Source of the DNA: DATIXJ01 sp035518715
GTDB lineage: Bacteria > Bacteroidota > Ignavibacteria > UBA10030 > SZUA-254
Direction: 5' to 3'
DNA length: 64,000 bases
NCBI GenBank assembly: GCA_035518715.1
Contig: DATIXJ010000051.1
Location: 23,668 to 87,667 of the forward strand
Shown: piece after piece, positions 35,313 to 43,841 of the stretch
How positions within the stretch are numbered: the first letter of the stretch is position 1
How the letters are laid out: the number at the start of each line of letters is the position of its first letter
The notes under the pieces: model-generated
Databases searched by the model: none
What the model was told of the DNA's origin: nothing
Seen by the model: the letters and a program-made list of their open reading frames with translations, nothing else
Position numbers and translations under genes: made by a program

Positions 35313-36062
35313 TTGTCTTCATTCAATGATACTGACGTTCAGCATCGATCCGGATCGGAAGCCGTTGCCGGAACCCTCTATATTGTCAGCACGCCGATCG
35401 GGAATCTCGGGGACATCTCCTTCCGCGCGGTGAAGATACTCTCAACCGTCGATCTCATTGCCGCGGAAGACACGCGAACGACCGGCATTCTTCTTTCTCA
35501 TTGCGACATTCATAAACCGCTGGTCAGCAACTATAGCTATAATGAAGTCCGGCGTGTCCCGGAATTGATTGAAAAGCTGAAGAAAGGGATATCGATAGCG
35601 GTGGTGTCAGATGCAGGGACTCCCGGCATTTCTGATCCCTCGGTTCGTGTGATACGGGCTGCGATCGCTGCGGAGATTCCTGTTGTGGCAATCCCGGGTG
35701 CAACGGCGTTTCTTCCGGCACTCGTTACCAGCGGGTTGCCGGTCGACCGGTTTGTGTTTGAAGGATTTCTTCCGGTCAAGAAAGGAAGAAAGACGCTTCT
35801 GGAAAAACTGAAATCGGAAGAGAGGACGATCATTCTGTATGAATCCCCGCATCGCCTCCTGAAGACGCTTCAGGCGCTACTCGATGCGATCGGTGACCGG
35901 AAGATATCAGTCTCGCGTGAGATCACGAAGAAATTTGAAGAGACGTTCCGCGGGAGGGTCTCGGCGGCAATTGCGCACTTCACGAAAACAACGGTAAGAG
36001 GGGAGTTTGTTCTGGTGATCGATGGGTGTCGAAATTCCGGGGAAGGAGAGCCGGAGGAATAA
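35313..36062 (+). CDS. rsmI: 16S rRNA (cytidine1402-2'-O)-methyltransferase
   Basis: A 249-residue tetrapyrrole-methylase-fold RNA methyltransferase. It shows TLYIVSTPIGNLGDISFRAV, IAAEDTRTTGILLS, VVSDAGTPGISDPSVRV, PGATAFLPALV and YESPHRLLKTL, all RsmI hallmarks. The only in-frame start before the conserved part is a TTG at 35313; a GTG or TTG further downstream would delete motif 1. It probably follows nadE on one transcript. It ends 9 bases from the stop of the convergent gene at 36072, with no terminator seen. Confidence 0.93.
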   Translation: MSSFNDTDVQHRSGSEAVAGTLYIVSTPIGNLGDISFRAVKILSTVDLIAAEDTRTTGILLSHCDIHKPLVSNYSYNEVRRVPELIEKLKKGISIAVVSDAGTPGISDPSVRVIRAAIAAEIPVVAIPGATAFLPALVTSGLPVDRFVFEGFLPVKKGRKTLLEKLKSEERTIILYESPHRLLKTLQALLDAIGDRKISVSREITKKFEETFRGRVSAAIAHFTKTTVRGEFVLVIDGCRNSGEGEPEE

Positions 36063-36071
36063 TCCGGGCAT

Positions 36072-37367
36072 TCACTGTATCTTCAGGAAGTAGTTCTTCG
36101 ATTTGCCATCCTTCTTCACGCTGTATCCTTTTTGTAATTCCAGCCGCCAACCGTTTCCTTCGACAACCGCATTCCCGATCTTCGTCGGTGCAGTCACCGT
36201 CACTTTTTCCCATAGCAATCCGACCAGTGCCCCTTTCGTTGCCGTAAGTACACCCCAGTTGTCCGTGATCCGGAGATCAGGGTACACCGTGCCCTTGTCT
36301 TCCAGAGGCATAATGTTGTCCGGGTTGAAGGAAATATTCATCTTCTCGAAGGGGATGTCGAGGTGAGGCTGTTCGAGGAATTCCTTCTTGTATTCCGCAC
36401 GGAGACTGTCGGTTCTCTGTTTGCGCGCGGTCTCTTCCGAAAGAATATTTTTCCCGTCATACTTGTCGGCGACCGCCGATACGGCATTCTTCAGATCCCC
36501 CGGTGGCCGGATGCCATATGCGTCCAGGAAGTACTTGGTAAGATCCGTTGAGTCCGTGATGTCTCTGTTCCATTCGTCACGCTTCAGATGCAGGAGGTAA
36601 CCGTATAGCGGAATGGTCTGATAGGCAAACGACCTGACGAATGTCGGGTTCTGGAGAAAACGGTAGAGCGTCTCCTGCAGATGCTTGTGAAAAGCCGTTT
36701 CATCGAGACCGGCAGACATCATCCCCGTATATTCCGCGAGTCCTTCGTTGAGCTCGAGCGCGTTTTCCGATGCATCGGATTTTGAAAAGAGTGACCTCCG
36801 GTAGAGGCGGAATGTGAGTGCATCTGAAACGCACCTGGTACGTTCATCTTCGGACGGTGCGAGGACTGCATCCTTCAGCGCTTCAAGCTCAAGCCGGAGA
36901 GATATCCTCCCGTCTTTTTCGTCGAGATGATTGTTTGCCGGGTTGTAGGACTTGAAGCCGAGGTGCGGTTGTGCACGATGGAACAGTTCGTGCAGAACGA
37001 GAATGAGCCGGTTGTTCTTTGTACGCGGAAGAGGAAGTGCAACCATCGCCCAATCGATGCCGCTCCAGTGGAGCGAGGTATTTGAAATGTTGATAGTTGC
37101 CGGGAGGATGCCGGTGAAAACTGATCCTTCCTTCTTCAGTGAACCTGCAGAGTCGGGAACGTTCGCATAGATTTTCCTGCTGCTTCGCTGGACAAAGAGA
37201 AGGGGAGCGTAGAGGTCATAGTTCCAAAGCGACTTGTGTTCTGCCGCGGCAGATTTGATCTCATCGAAATAAACGGCAAACGTATCTGCTTCGGCTCTCG
37301 ACTGACCCTGCACGCGGTCGCGCGTGAACACGGCGAGTACCAAAACTGCCAGAAATGTCGATCTCAC
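36072..37367 (-). CDS. Exported protein with HExxH metallopeptidase-like motif
   Basis: A 431-residue protein of no family I recognise. It starts with GTG and a signal peptide (VRSTFLAVLVLAVF, ending near QGQ). Near residues 127-131 it has HELFH followed by RAQPHLGF, a zincin-type HExxH motif, and an ELNEGLAEYTGMM stretch about 90 residues later whose glutamate could be the third zinc ligand, as in gluzincins. So a secreted zinc peptidase is plausible but unproven. The C-terminal 60 residues look like a beta domain. The GTG is only 8 bases from the -10 box of the promoter at 37376-37404. Confidence 0.75.
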   Translation of the reverse strand: MRSTFLAVLVLAVFTRDRVQGQSRAEADTFAVYFDEIKSAAAEHKSLWNYDLYAPLLFVQRSSRKIYANVPDSAGSLKKEGSVFTGILPATINISNTSLHWSGIDWAMVALPLPRTKNNRLILVLHELFHRAQPHLGFKSYNPANNHLDEKDGRISLRLELEALKDAVLAPSEDERTRCVSDALTFRLYRRSLFSKSDASENALELNEGLAEYTGMMSAGLDETAFHKHLQETLYRFLQNPTFVRSFAYQTIPLYGYLLHLKRDEWNRDITDSTDLTKYFLDAYGIRPPGDLKNAVSAVADKYDGKNILSEETARKQRTDSLRAEYKKEFLEQPHLDIPFEKMNISFNPDNIMPLEDKGTVYPDLRITDNWGVLTATKGALVGLLWEKVTVTAPTKIGNAVVEGNGWRLELQKGYSVKKDGKSKNYFLKIQ

Positions 37368-37375
37368 GATCAGAA

Positions 37376-37404
37376 AATGTAACTTAAGTGAAGAGAATTG
37401 TCAA
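37376..37404 (-). promoter_or_regulatory. Promoter for the HExxH protein gene
   Basis: On the minus strand, TTGACA (37404-37399), 17 bases, TACATT (37381-37376). The GTG start is at 37367, giving a leader of about 2 bases and no Shine-Dalgarno. Confidence 0.65.
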
Positions 37405-37462
37405 GTGTTCGGCTGGCAGGAGAGGACTCGCAAGAATGCCGATCACGAGCCCGGTGAATACA

Positions 37463-37954
37463 TCATGCTGACCGGTTCGGACGGACTGAAGTCGCAGCAA
37501 GCACCTCGATTGCTTCGCGCACATGCCGTTCCGCCTGAAACTGGGATTCGAAGATATGGATGACGATGCCACGTTTGTCGACAACGTAGGTCACTCGTCC
37601 ATCAATCAGTCCGAAGAGTGAAGATGGGACGCCAAATATCTTGCGCACGCTGTTCTCCGGGTCGCTCAGAAGCGTGTACTGGAGATCATACTTCTCCGAA
37701 AATCGTCTGTGACTCGCCACTTCATCAGAGCTGATCCCGATGATTTCGGCATCCAATTCGCGCATCCGGCCGAATTCATTTCTGAACCTGCATGCTTCTT
37801 TCGTGCATCCCGGTGTATCATCCTTCGGATAGAAGAAAATGACGAGATTCTTCTTGCCGATGAGAGGGCCGATATCCCAATCACTCCCCGTCTGATTTTT
37901 CAACCCGAATCGGGGGACTGCGTCACCGACGCGTATTCTTCCCGCATCGTTCAC
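37463..37954 (-). CDS. Thiol peroxidase, peroxiredoxin Q/BCP family
   Basis: A 163-residue thioredoxin-fold peroxidase. The peroxidatic cysteine is in DDTPGCTKEACRFRNEF (with the nearby second cysteine typical of BCP), preceded by NLVIFFYPKDDTP. The C-terminal part SSLFGLIDGRVTYVVDKRGIV matches. It reduces hydroperoxides at the cost of thioredoxin. Translation starts at GTG (37954) with GGAGG upstream. The first genes in this minus-strand run (peroxiredoxin, exported RidA) may be a stress group. Confidence 0.93.
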   Translation of the reverse strand: MNDAGRIRVGDAVPRFGLKNQTGSDWDIGPLIGKKNLVIFFYPKDDTPGCTKEACRFRNEFGRMRELDAEIIGISSDEVASHRRFSEKYDLQYTLLSDPENSVRKIFGVPSSLFGLIDGRVTYVVDKRGIVIHIFESQFQAERHVREAIEVLAATSVRPNRSA

Positions 37955-38061
37955 GGGAAATTTCCTCCAATGGTGTCTGGTACGGTATCACACGGTGATA
38001 CTTGAGATCTGCCCATCATGCGATTTCAGGATCGGTAAAACAATCTGAGCGCCGCCGAAGA

Positions 38062-38511
38062 TCATTTCGATGCGATTGCCTGCATTTCAAAATGCATCCC
38101 AAACAAAAGCGGTCCCGATCCGATGAAGGCGCGTGCGGGGAAGTCCTTCGCAAAGTATGTCCGGTAGACTTCATTGAACGATCGATAGAGCGTGAGGTCC
38201 GGGCAATAGACCGTGACGGTGACGAGATTGTCCATGGTCATTCCTGCGAGTCCCAGAAGCGTTTTGTAATCATCGAGCAGGAGCTTCGCCTCGTCCTTGG
38301 GGTCTGCCGGGACTTTCATCGTCTTGAAATCGATCCCGCCGCGGCCCGAGATGTAGAGAATATTTCCCACCATCACCGCGTCGTTGAAGGGAAGATTCAT
38401 TGCCTTTGTCGCCGGCAGGTTGAAGTAATGGCGTGTGGTGTCCTGGGCGGGAGAGAGAGAAACCAGTAAGAAAAGGGTGATTGTAGCATAAAGCGTCTTG
38501 CGGATGATCAT
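38062..38511 (-). CDS. RidA/YjgF-family protein with a signal peptide
   Basis: A 149-residue protein. Residues about 1-22 (MIIRKTLYATITLFLLVSLS) are a signal peptide, followed by the RidA fold: MNLPFNDAVMVGNILYISGRG, KLLLDDYKTLLGLAGMTMDNLVTVTVY, and PARAFIGSGPLLFG-x-HFEMQAIA, which retains the arginine used by imine deaminases. Classic RidA removes reactive 2-aminoacrylate in the cytoplasm; the visible leader means this copy is exported, so its substrate is unlikely to be the cytoplasmic one. A strong AGGAGG precedes the ATG. Confidence 0.88.
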   Translation of the reverse strand: MIIRKTLYATITLFLLVSLSPAQDTTRHYFNLPATKAMNLPFNDAVMVGNILYISGRGGIDFKTMKVPADPKDEAKLLLDDYKTLLGLAGMTMDNLVTVTVYCPDLTLYRSFNEVYRTYFAKDFPARAFIGSGPLLFGMHFEMQAIASK

Positions 38512-38725
38512 ATCACACCTCCTGAAGTAAAGATTTTCGATTGCCTGTTGTACTGTATCTCAAAATCATTATCGGGCATTCCCGACTAATAGTTGACGCC
38601 TGCCCGCCTGACGCAAACAGCAGGTTCCCGACACACACCTCGTGTGGATAGACGCGGCGGGTATGGGGAAGTCCCGATGCAACTGTTTTGATCGTCAACG
38701 TCATGCCCTTTTGTGAACTTGGAAT

Positions 38726-39847
38726 TCAGTGTGGAGCATGTTGTTCTTGAAGGATGATGGCGAGCTGTTTGGCCGCCATGACGCTCATCGCATTAGCGTT
38801 GGGACCAAAATCGTACGCGAATGTAATAATGATGTCGCCGTCGGCAAAAACCCGGATGAAGCTGTTTGCCAGCCAATCCTCTCGTCCACCATGGCGGTAT
38901 TCGATCCGCTTCCCGTTCTGAGTCGAGACAATCCAGCCATATCCGTATGCAACATCGACATTATTGTCGTCGTGCCGGATCAGGGAATGGGGTGTGAGAA
39001 GGAGTCGCCGGCTGGAAACGCTGAGTATCCGCCCGCTTTCCAATGCACGAATCCAGCGGAACATATCCCCGGTTGTGCTGAAAATTCCCGAACCCCCGCG
39101 GCAGCCCCAGTTTGGTTTTGGCTTGCCTCCCTGAAACATCCTGGCATAGAAAGGCATCGACTTTAGTGAATCATGTGCCGGCGCAATCACCACAGGAATT
39201 TTACTCTCGTATCCCCAGAACCCGGTATGCTGCATACCGGCCGGTAGAAATAAGTTCTGTCGCAGGTACTGCTCGTACGACATGAGCGAGGCAATCTCGA
39301 TAATCGCGCCGAGAAGATCGTACGCATCGCTGCTGTACTCCTGCTCCCCAACCGGTCTGGCAAGTGGAGCCGAGAGGATCCTCGCGACCAGCGTATCCCT
39401 ATCGGTGATTCCTTCGGCAATGTAATTATGACCGATCCCCGAGGTATGAGAGAGGAGGTGATGGATCGTGATACCACGCTTATCCGGCGGAACATTCGGG
39501 AAAAAACGCGCAATGGAATCGTGAACCGAGAGGAGTCTCTGTTCCTGGAGTTTCAGAATGGCAGCAGCGGTGAATTGCTTCGAATTGGATGCGAGCCAGA
39601 ATGCGGTGCTCGTATCGGCAGCTTTTCCCTGCCGGTCATATGCCTGATGCAGAAGTATAGTGTCGAGACGGGCAACCAGCACAACTCCGGAAAAACCGCT
39701 GTCCGATAAAACTCTCATGCAGGAATCGAGAGCATGAATTACCGCTTGATGAGGAGTGCCGTGATCGGTGGGGTCCGATCGGCTCCCGCACGTCATGGCA
39801 ATCGCAACTGTGAGAACTGCACAATAGCTGATAATTTTCACTTTCAT
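38726..39847 (-). CDS. Serine hydrolase, beta-lactamase class C / D-aminopeptidase fold, lipoprotein
   Basis: A 373-residue penicillin-binding-like hydrolase. Residues 1-20 end in IAMTCGS, a lipobox-like sequence suggesting a lipoprotein. The nucleophile motif is SNSK (S-x-x-K) in FWLASNSKQFTAAAI. The second motif is YSSDAY, with Ser where YxN usually has Asn. The third is HGG in IEYRHGGREDW. It could cut D-amino esters or peptides; true beta-lactamase activity cannot be inferred. I start it at 39847 (MKVKII) rather than 39883. Confidence 0.85.
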   Translation of the reverse strand: MKVKIISYCAVLTVAIAMTCGSRSDPTDHGTPHQAVIHALDSCMRVLSDSGFSGVVLVARLDTILLHQAYDRQGKAADTSTAFWLASNSKQFTAAAILKLQEQRLLSVHDSIARFFPNVPPDKRGITIHHLLSHTSGIGHNYIAEGITDRDTLVARILSAPLARPVGEQEYSSDAYDLLGAIIEIASLMSYEQYLRQNLFLPAGMQHTGFWGYESKIPVVIAPAHDSLKSMPFYARMFQGGKPKPNWGCRGGSGIFSTTGDMFRWIRALESGRILSVSSRRLLLTPHSLIRHDDNNVDVAYGYGWIVSTQNGKRIEYRHGGREDWLANSFIRVFADGDIIITFAYDFGPNANAMSVMAAKQLAIILQEQHAPH

Positions 39848-39947
39848 GGACTCAGTTCCATATCGTGTGGAAGATTTCACCACGAGATCGAACTTTCATG
39901 AGGATCTCCGTTCGTGTGAATGTAAGGATGTCTGTACCGTAGCCCGA

Positions 39948-40616
39948 TCACTCTGTTGAGGTTCGTAGTCTCCGCCTGAAAAAGATCGCCAATACTAAAA
40001 TCGATCCCGGAGCAGTTATGACCCACGGCAAACCGAGAAGGAGGGCGGCAATGGAGAATGATGGGTAAAAGTACACAAAGCAAATCAACGGGAGGATCAG
40101 ACCGTTGGCGAGAAAGAAGCGCCGGGGCCACTTCTCGAAACCGGATTTCGCAAAGAGGGGAACTGCGAACAACGTTGAAAGCCCCATGAAGATGTACCCA
40201 AGCGCATCCACGTCCCAAAACAGCGAATGCGGCGTCTGGTCGAGAACACGCAGTTCATCGAGTGAACCGTTCAGCGACCGAGGGATTACCGTCGTTAACT
40301 GGACGACGTAATTCAAATTGACATAGACCGCGTATACCACGGCGAGAAGAACAGCTGCATGGCTCCAAAACCTGTTTACCTCCGGTGTTAGATAGTGGAG
40401 TGCGAGCATCGCAATGACAAAGGGAGTGGCGATGCAGAGGGAAAGTCCAAAAATAAGGATCCCATCCCAAGGGGGACCGAGTATGGTGAGCACTTGCAGA
40501 ATCTGGACAACACAATATCCGGAAGCCCCGACAAATGCAACCAGAGCTGACCAGAACCCAATCCTACAGAGCGACTGAGAGCTCGTCCCGGTCGTTACGG
40601 TATTTGCTGGTTCCAT
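39948..40616 (-). CDS. Multi-pass membrane protein, unrecognised
   Basis: A 222-residue protein with about six hydrophobic helices (for example ALVAFVGASGYCVVQIL, GILIFGLSLCIATPFVIAM, AAVLLAVVYAVYVNLNYVVQL, IAALLLGLPWVITAPGSIL) and a short basic C-terminus (FFRRRLR). No catalytic or transport signature that I know. It is monocistronic or only loosely linked to neighbours. Confidence 0.7.
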   Translation of the reverse strand: MEPANTVTTGTSSQSLCRIGFWSALVAFVGASGYCVVQILQVLTILGPPWDGILIFGLSLCIATPFVIAMLALHYLTPEVNRFWSHAAVLLAVVYAVYVNLNYVVQLTTVIPRSLNGSLDELRVLDQTPHSLFWDVDALGYIFMGLSTLFAVPLFAKSGFEKWPRRFFLANGLILPLICFVYFYPSFSIAALLLGLPWVITAPGSILVLAIFFRRRLRTSTE

Positions 40617-40703
40617 TGGTTAGTGTCCCGATGAGGTCTCCGTGCCTCCTGGTACGAGTACGTTGACGTTCAAATTCAGACACATGCAGTGTGCACTTCG
40701 GCG

Positions 40704-41444
40704 TTAGTTTTCGGTGATCAGACTTACCGGCTGGCCCACGCTGATCTTGCCCGTGCGCGCGATGTTTGCATAAACGCCCGCGTTATTCCCGTTCAATCGG
40801 ACGGCCGCTTTCATAAAGTTGGGGTTTTGTCTGGCAGTGTCCGGGTCGAGATTGATCATCATGCATCGCAGATCCCGAATCGTGACAGTAACCGTCGGTC
40901 CGGGGTCATTGCCAAAGACCAATCTCCCTTCAATCCAACCCTCCTCGGCAAACGGTTCCGCCTCACCCGCATCAATAACAATATTTGGCCGGAAACGTCT
41001 GGTATCCAGGACTTGTCCTGCCTCGCGGCATATCGCGGACATAGTCGCCAATGTGATCACCGAGACGGATCCATCATCAAAGATACCGTTCCTGAGGTGC
41101 ATGAGCTCGACCGTGCTGCCGAATTTTTCCCCGACACTGTTCTGGAGCTCGACGCTTCCGAGCGGCAGAATGCTGCCTTCCGGCGTGCGTACCTCCGTTG
41201 GAGATGGCTCGTCTGCATTCTCATCAAGTCCGAGCGGCTGATACAAAATAAGTTCAGGAACCTTGCTCGCACTGAGCCAGGGAAAGTCGCTCTTATTGTT
41301 GAGGCGGCGAAATGCAAAGCGCCGATCTCCCTGCAATCCATGCCAGCCAAGAGAGGCAGAGTCCGTTGCAACACCCGCCATGGATTTGACCGGATACCGT
41401 ACGAGTTGATGAATATGGCCGATGTGAGTTATCACTGTTGTCAT
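40704..41444 (-). CDS. MOSC-domain protein (molybdenum cofactor sulfurase C-terminal-like)
   Basis: A 246-residue protein with the MOSC N-terminal beta-barrel (IHQLVRYPVKSMAGVA; GLQGDRRFAFRRL) and MOSC domain (RFRPNIVIDAGEAEPFAEEGW; LRCMMINLDPDTA with the conserved cysteine; VYANIARTGKISVGQPV). Family members bind molybdenum cofactor or carry out N-hydroxylated compound reduction (mARC, YcbX). It starts 15 bases after the outer membrane protein gene, so the two may be one transcript. No molybdoenzyme is nearby. Confidence 0.88.
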   Translation of the reverse strand: MTTVITHIGHIHQLVRYPVKSMAGVATDSASLGWHGLQGDRRFAFRRLNNKSDFPWLSASKVPELILYQPLGLDENADEPSPTEVRTPEGSILPLGSVELQNSVGEKFGSTVELMHLRNGIFDDGSVSVITLATMSAICREAGQVLDTRRFRPNIVIDAGEAEPFAEEGWIEGRLVFGNDPGPTVTVTIRDLRCMMINLDPDTARQNPNFMKAAVRLNGNNAGVYANIARTGKISVGQPVSLITEN

Positions 41445-41459
41445 CTGCCGGTTTGCCGC

Positions 41460-42038
41460 TTAGAAAATGTAATTTGTGCCGACCGAATAAACAAACCTGC
41501 CCGCACGGTCCTCAATGGGAAAGAGTCGGTGGCCTTCTGCGCGCAGACCGAAAGACTCAGAGAGATTGATACTCGATTTGAGTCCGAATTCAAGCGACGT
41601 TCCCGAGTTTGGACCAAAATAGTCTGTGCCTCCCGAATAATTCACGCCGCCGACATACTTCGCCGAAATGAAATAGTGCGCTATTCCTCCGAAGACCTGT
41701 AATGGCAGTATCCAATTCCCGGATACCTTCGAAGGATCGAATGAAATGCGAGCACCAAGGATGTTGCCGGAAAGAGAATATATGGCATTATCGGTAACAG
41801 TAACCCCATGCATGGCATCATCCCAGTGAGCAACGTAGACAGACCAACCGAAACATGAGATTGCCGGTTGGCCGCCGATTTCCAATTCCGGATAGAAAAC
41901 ATACTTCTCTGCGGCGAATGCATGGATCATCCCGACGTTTACGCCGATAGAGTTGAGTGTGATCTGCGGAAGGGCCATCTGAGCCGAGACTACGGATAAT
42001 GATATCGTACAACCCGCGAAATGACGAAGGATGCTCAT
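41460..42038 (-). CDS. Predicted outer membrane beta-barrel protein
   Basis: A 192-residue protein with a signal peptide (MSILRHFAGCTISLSVVSAQ) and alternating hydrophobic/polar strands (NSIGVNVGMIHAFA, AISCFGWSVYVAHW, FGGIAHYFISAKYVGGVNY, LEFGLKSSINLS). It ends YSVGTNYIF, an aromatic C-terminal residue typical of beta-barrels. The function is unknown. Confidence 0.65.
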   Translation of the reverse strand: MSILRHFAGCTISLSVVSAQMALPQITLNSIGVNVGMIHAFAAEKYVFYPELEIGGQPAISCFGWSVYVAHWDDAMHGVTVTDNAIYSLSGNILGARISFDPSKVSGNWILPLQVFGGIAHYFISAKYVGGVNYSGGTDYFGPNSGTSLEFGLKSSINLSESFGLRAEGHRLFPIEDRAGRFVYSVGTNYIF

Positions 42039-42224
42039 GTGTCTCTCCATGAGAGTCAAATTGGAGTTCGATGTCCGGTCAAATGCCGACGGAAGTACCG
42101 TGTGACAGCATACTGCACTTCAGTCGGATGGAGTCACCACCCGGACAAACGGGATATTTCGGACCTGAATGTCTGCCGACCGGCGAATGACGTACAGCAT
42201 TATAAACCATCCGCGCGAATCTTC

Positions 42225-42596
42225 CTAAACGACATTGGCTTTCTTTGATACTTCGAACCCCTTTACGGTCAGCCGGCGGAGTTCATCGAAAAGCTGGTCA
42301 TTGACCACCTTGAAGTTAAAGCAGGACTTTCCCTGCATTCGTGCCCTGAGACCTGCAGAGAGGTCCTTTCGCAGTTTCGGGGCGAAATAGATGGGCATGA
42401 AGTGAAAACTGACGTACGACTTTGAAATCTTGACCCACGCGATGGGGAAAGGCCCCCTGAATTTCGGACTGAACCGCACATTGAGACAGTAATAGTCCGC
42501 CCGGTCGGCCAACACGATGAAACTGGATGCGTGCTCTTGAAGGATGGCACGAAGCCGGGCAAAGATGGCCGGGAAATCAGGAGTTGGAGTTTTCAT
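42225..42596 (-). CDS. Small soluble protein, possibly DUF1801/YdhG-like
   Basis: A 123-residue protein. It begins PTPDFPAIFARLRAILQEHASSFIV. The middle SYVSFHFMPIYFAPKLRKDLSAGLRARMQGKSCFNF and end LRRLTVKGFEV resemble YdhG/DUF1801-type proteins (small alpha-beta, iron-chaperone-like fold). The match is by general pattern only. It sits in a run of similar small enzymes on the minus strand. Confidence 0.55.
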   Translation of the reverse strand: MKTPTPDFPAIFARLRAILQEHASSFIVLADRADYYCLNVRFSPKFRGPFPIAWVKISKSYVSFHFMPIYFAPKLRKDLSAGLRARMQGKSCFNFKVVNDQLFDELRRLTVKGFEVSKKANVV

Positions 42597-42693
42597 GTTC
42601 TTTCAAGTGCAAGTGGTTCCTATCGCTTGTGCAAACTGTCTTGGTTGGATGAATCGTCGATTGGGCTTGACGTCTCACACACAGTGTTTTTCC

Positions 42694-43251
42694 TCACGCA
42701 TGTTTTCTGTAGTGAAGGGCAACGGCCCCGGATTGAAAAATTTTCGATTCAAGAAGATCCAGCCTGAGACCTTCCTGCCGCTTCGCTGTTTCAAATAACC
42801 GCGGTCCTTTTCCGACAATAACCGGGTGAATCACGAAATGATATTCGTCGACCAAACCTCGGTCCGAAAGTTGGGATGCGATGCTCAAACTTCCCACGCT
42901 AATATCTTTTCCCTCCAGTTGCTTCATCGCGAGCACCTCTTCCGCAATGTTTCCGCGGACGATCCTTGTGCTGGCTTCCCCGGCGTGTTTCAGTGTCGTG
43001 CTGAATACGACCTTGTCGAGCGACTCGAACACGCGGGCAAACTCATTGGTTGCCTCATTCTCAGATTGGTTTCGTGCGATATCCGGCCAATAGGGGACCA
43101 TGAGTTGATACGTTGTCCGGCCGAAGAGGATGTGACTCGCGTTGCGCACGATCCCGGTAAAGTACCGAAGCATCTCATTGTCGGCAATCATGTCCGTGTG
43201 GCCGCAGTACCCGTCCGTGCTGGTATTGATTGCAAAAACGACCTTTCTCAT
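42694..43251 (-). CDS. RibD C-terminal / dihydrofolate-reductase-like protein
   Basis: A 185-residue DHFR-superfamily protein. It has MRKVVFAINTSTDGYCGH at the N-terminus, ILFGRTTYQLMVPYWP, VVFSTTLKHAGEASTRIVRG, ISVGSLSIASQLSDRGLVDEYHFVIHPVIVGKGPRLF, the pattern of YwjB/RibD_C proteins. They bind NADPH; substrates are usually unknown. The ATG at 43251 follows GAGGAAG. A second RibD_C member lies at 43842. Confidence 0.88.
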   Translation of the reverse strand: MRKVVFAINTSTDGYCGHTDMIADNEMLRYFTGIVRNASHILFGRTTYQLMVPYWPDIARNQSENEATNEFARVFESLDKVVFSTTLKHAGEASTRIVRGNIAEEVLAMKQLEGKDISVGSLSIASQLSDRGLVDEYHFVIHPVIVGKGPRLFETAKRQEGLRLDLLESKIFQSGAVALHYRKHA

Positions 43252-43421
43252 AGACTTCCTCACATACTGTTAACTGAACAGTCCAGGCACCCCCTCATCG
43301 AATCCCCGATTACAGCGGCCGCAGGGCCCGATGCATGATGTGTGGGCAGACCGCCGCCCTGGATCGTTTGATGGTAACCTGTGCTTCTACGAGCATGGTG
43401 TTCTTCCCGGCGCAAGGCAAC

Positions 43422-43772
43422 TCATTGCCTGAGGATCTTGTCCATCGGCTTTCCTCTGGCGAGCTCATCGATCAGCTTGTCCAGGTAACGTATCTTTTGC
43501 ATAAGCGGATCGTCGATCTCTTCCACCCGAACACCGCACACGACGCCTTTAATAAGCGAACAATTCTGATGAATGGCAGGGGCTTCAGAGAAAAAAGCCT
43601 CCAGATCGGTTCCTTCTTTGATTTGCCGCTGCAATCCCGCCCGGTCATAGCCCGTCAACCAACAAATGATCTGGTCAACTTCTTGTCTGGTGCGATTCTT
43701 CCGCTCCGCTTTTTGAACATAGAGCGGATAGACACTTGCAAATGATATCGTGAAAATGCGGTGATTAGGCAT
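43422..43772 (-). CDS. DUF2200 family protein
   Basis: A 116-residue protein that matches the DUF2200 pattern end to end: MPNHRIFTISFASVYPLYVQKAE, CWLTGY, a glutamate/phenylalanine-rich middle (DLEAFFSEAP), LIKGVVCGVRVEEIDDPLMQ and IRYLDKLIDELARGKPMDKIL. The function of the family is unknown. It lies between two RibD/DHFR-like genes. Confidence 0.88.
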   Translation of the reverse strand: MPNHRIFTISFASVYPLYVQKAERKNRTRQEVDQIICWLTGYDRAGLQRQIKEGTDLEAFFSEAPAIHQNCSLIKGVVCGVRVEEIDDPLMQKIRYLDKLIDELARGKPMDKILRQ

Positions 43773-43841
43773 CTTAACACCTCCGGCTTTTGTGCGGCAT
43801 TCCGCGATAATTCAAACAATTCTTTCTCATTTCATGTATTC

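Noticed and set aside
38513..38704. A 63-codon minus-strand frame upstream of the RidA gene
   Set aside because: No family similarity, and no ribosome site that distinguishes it from chance.
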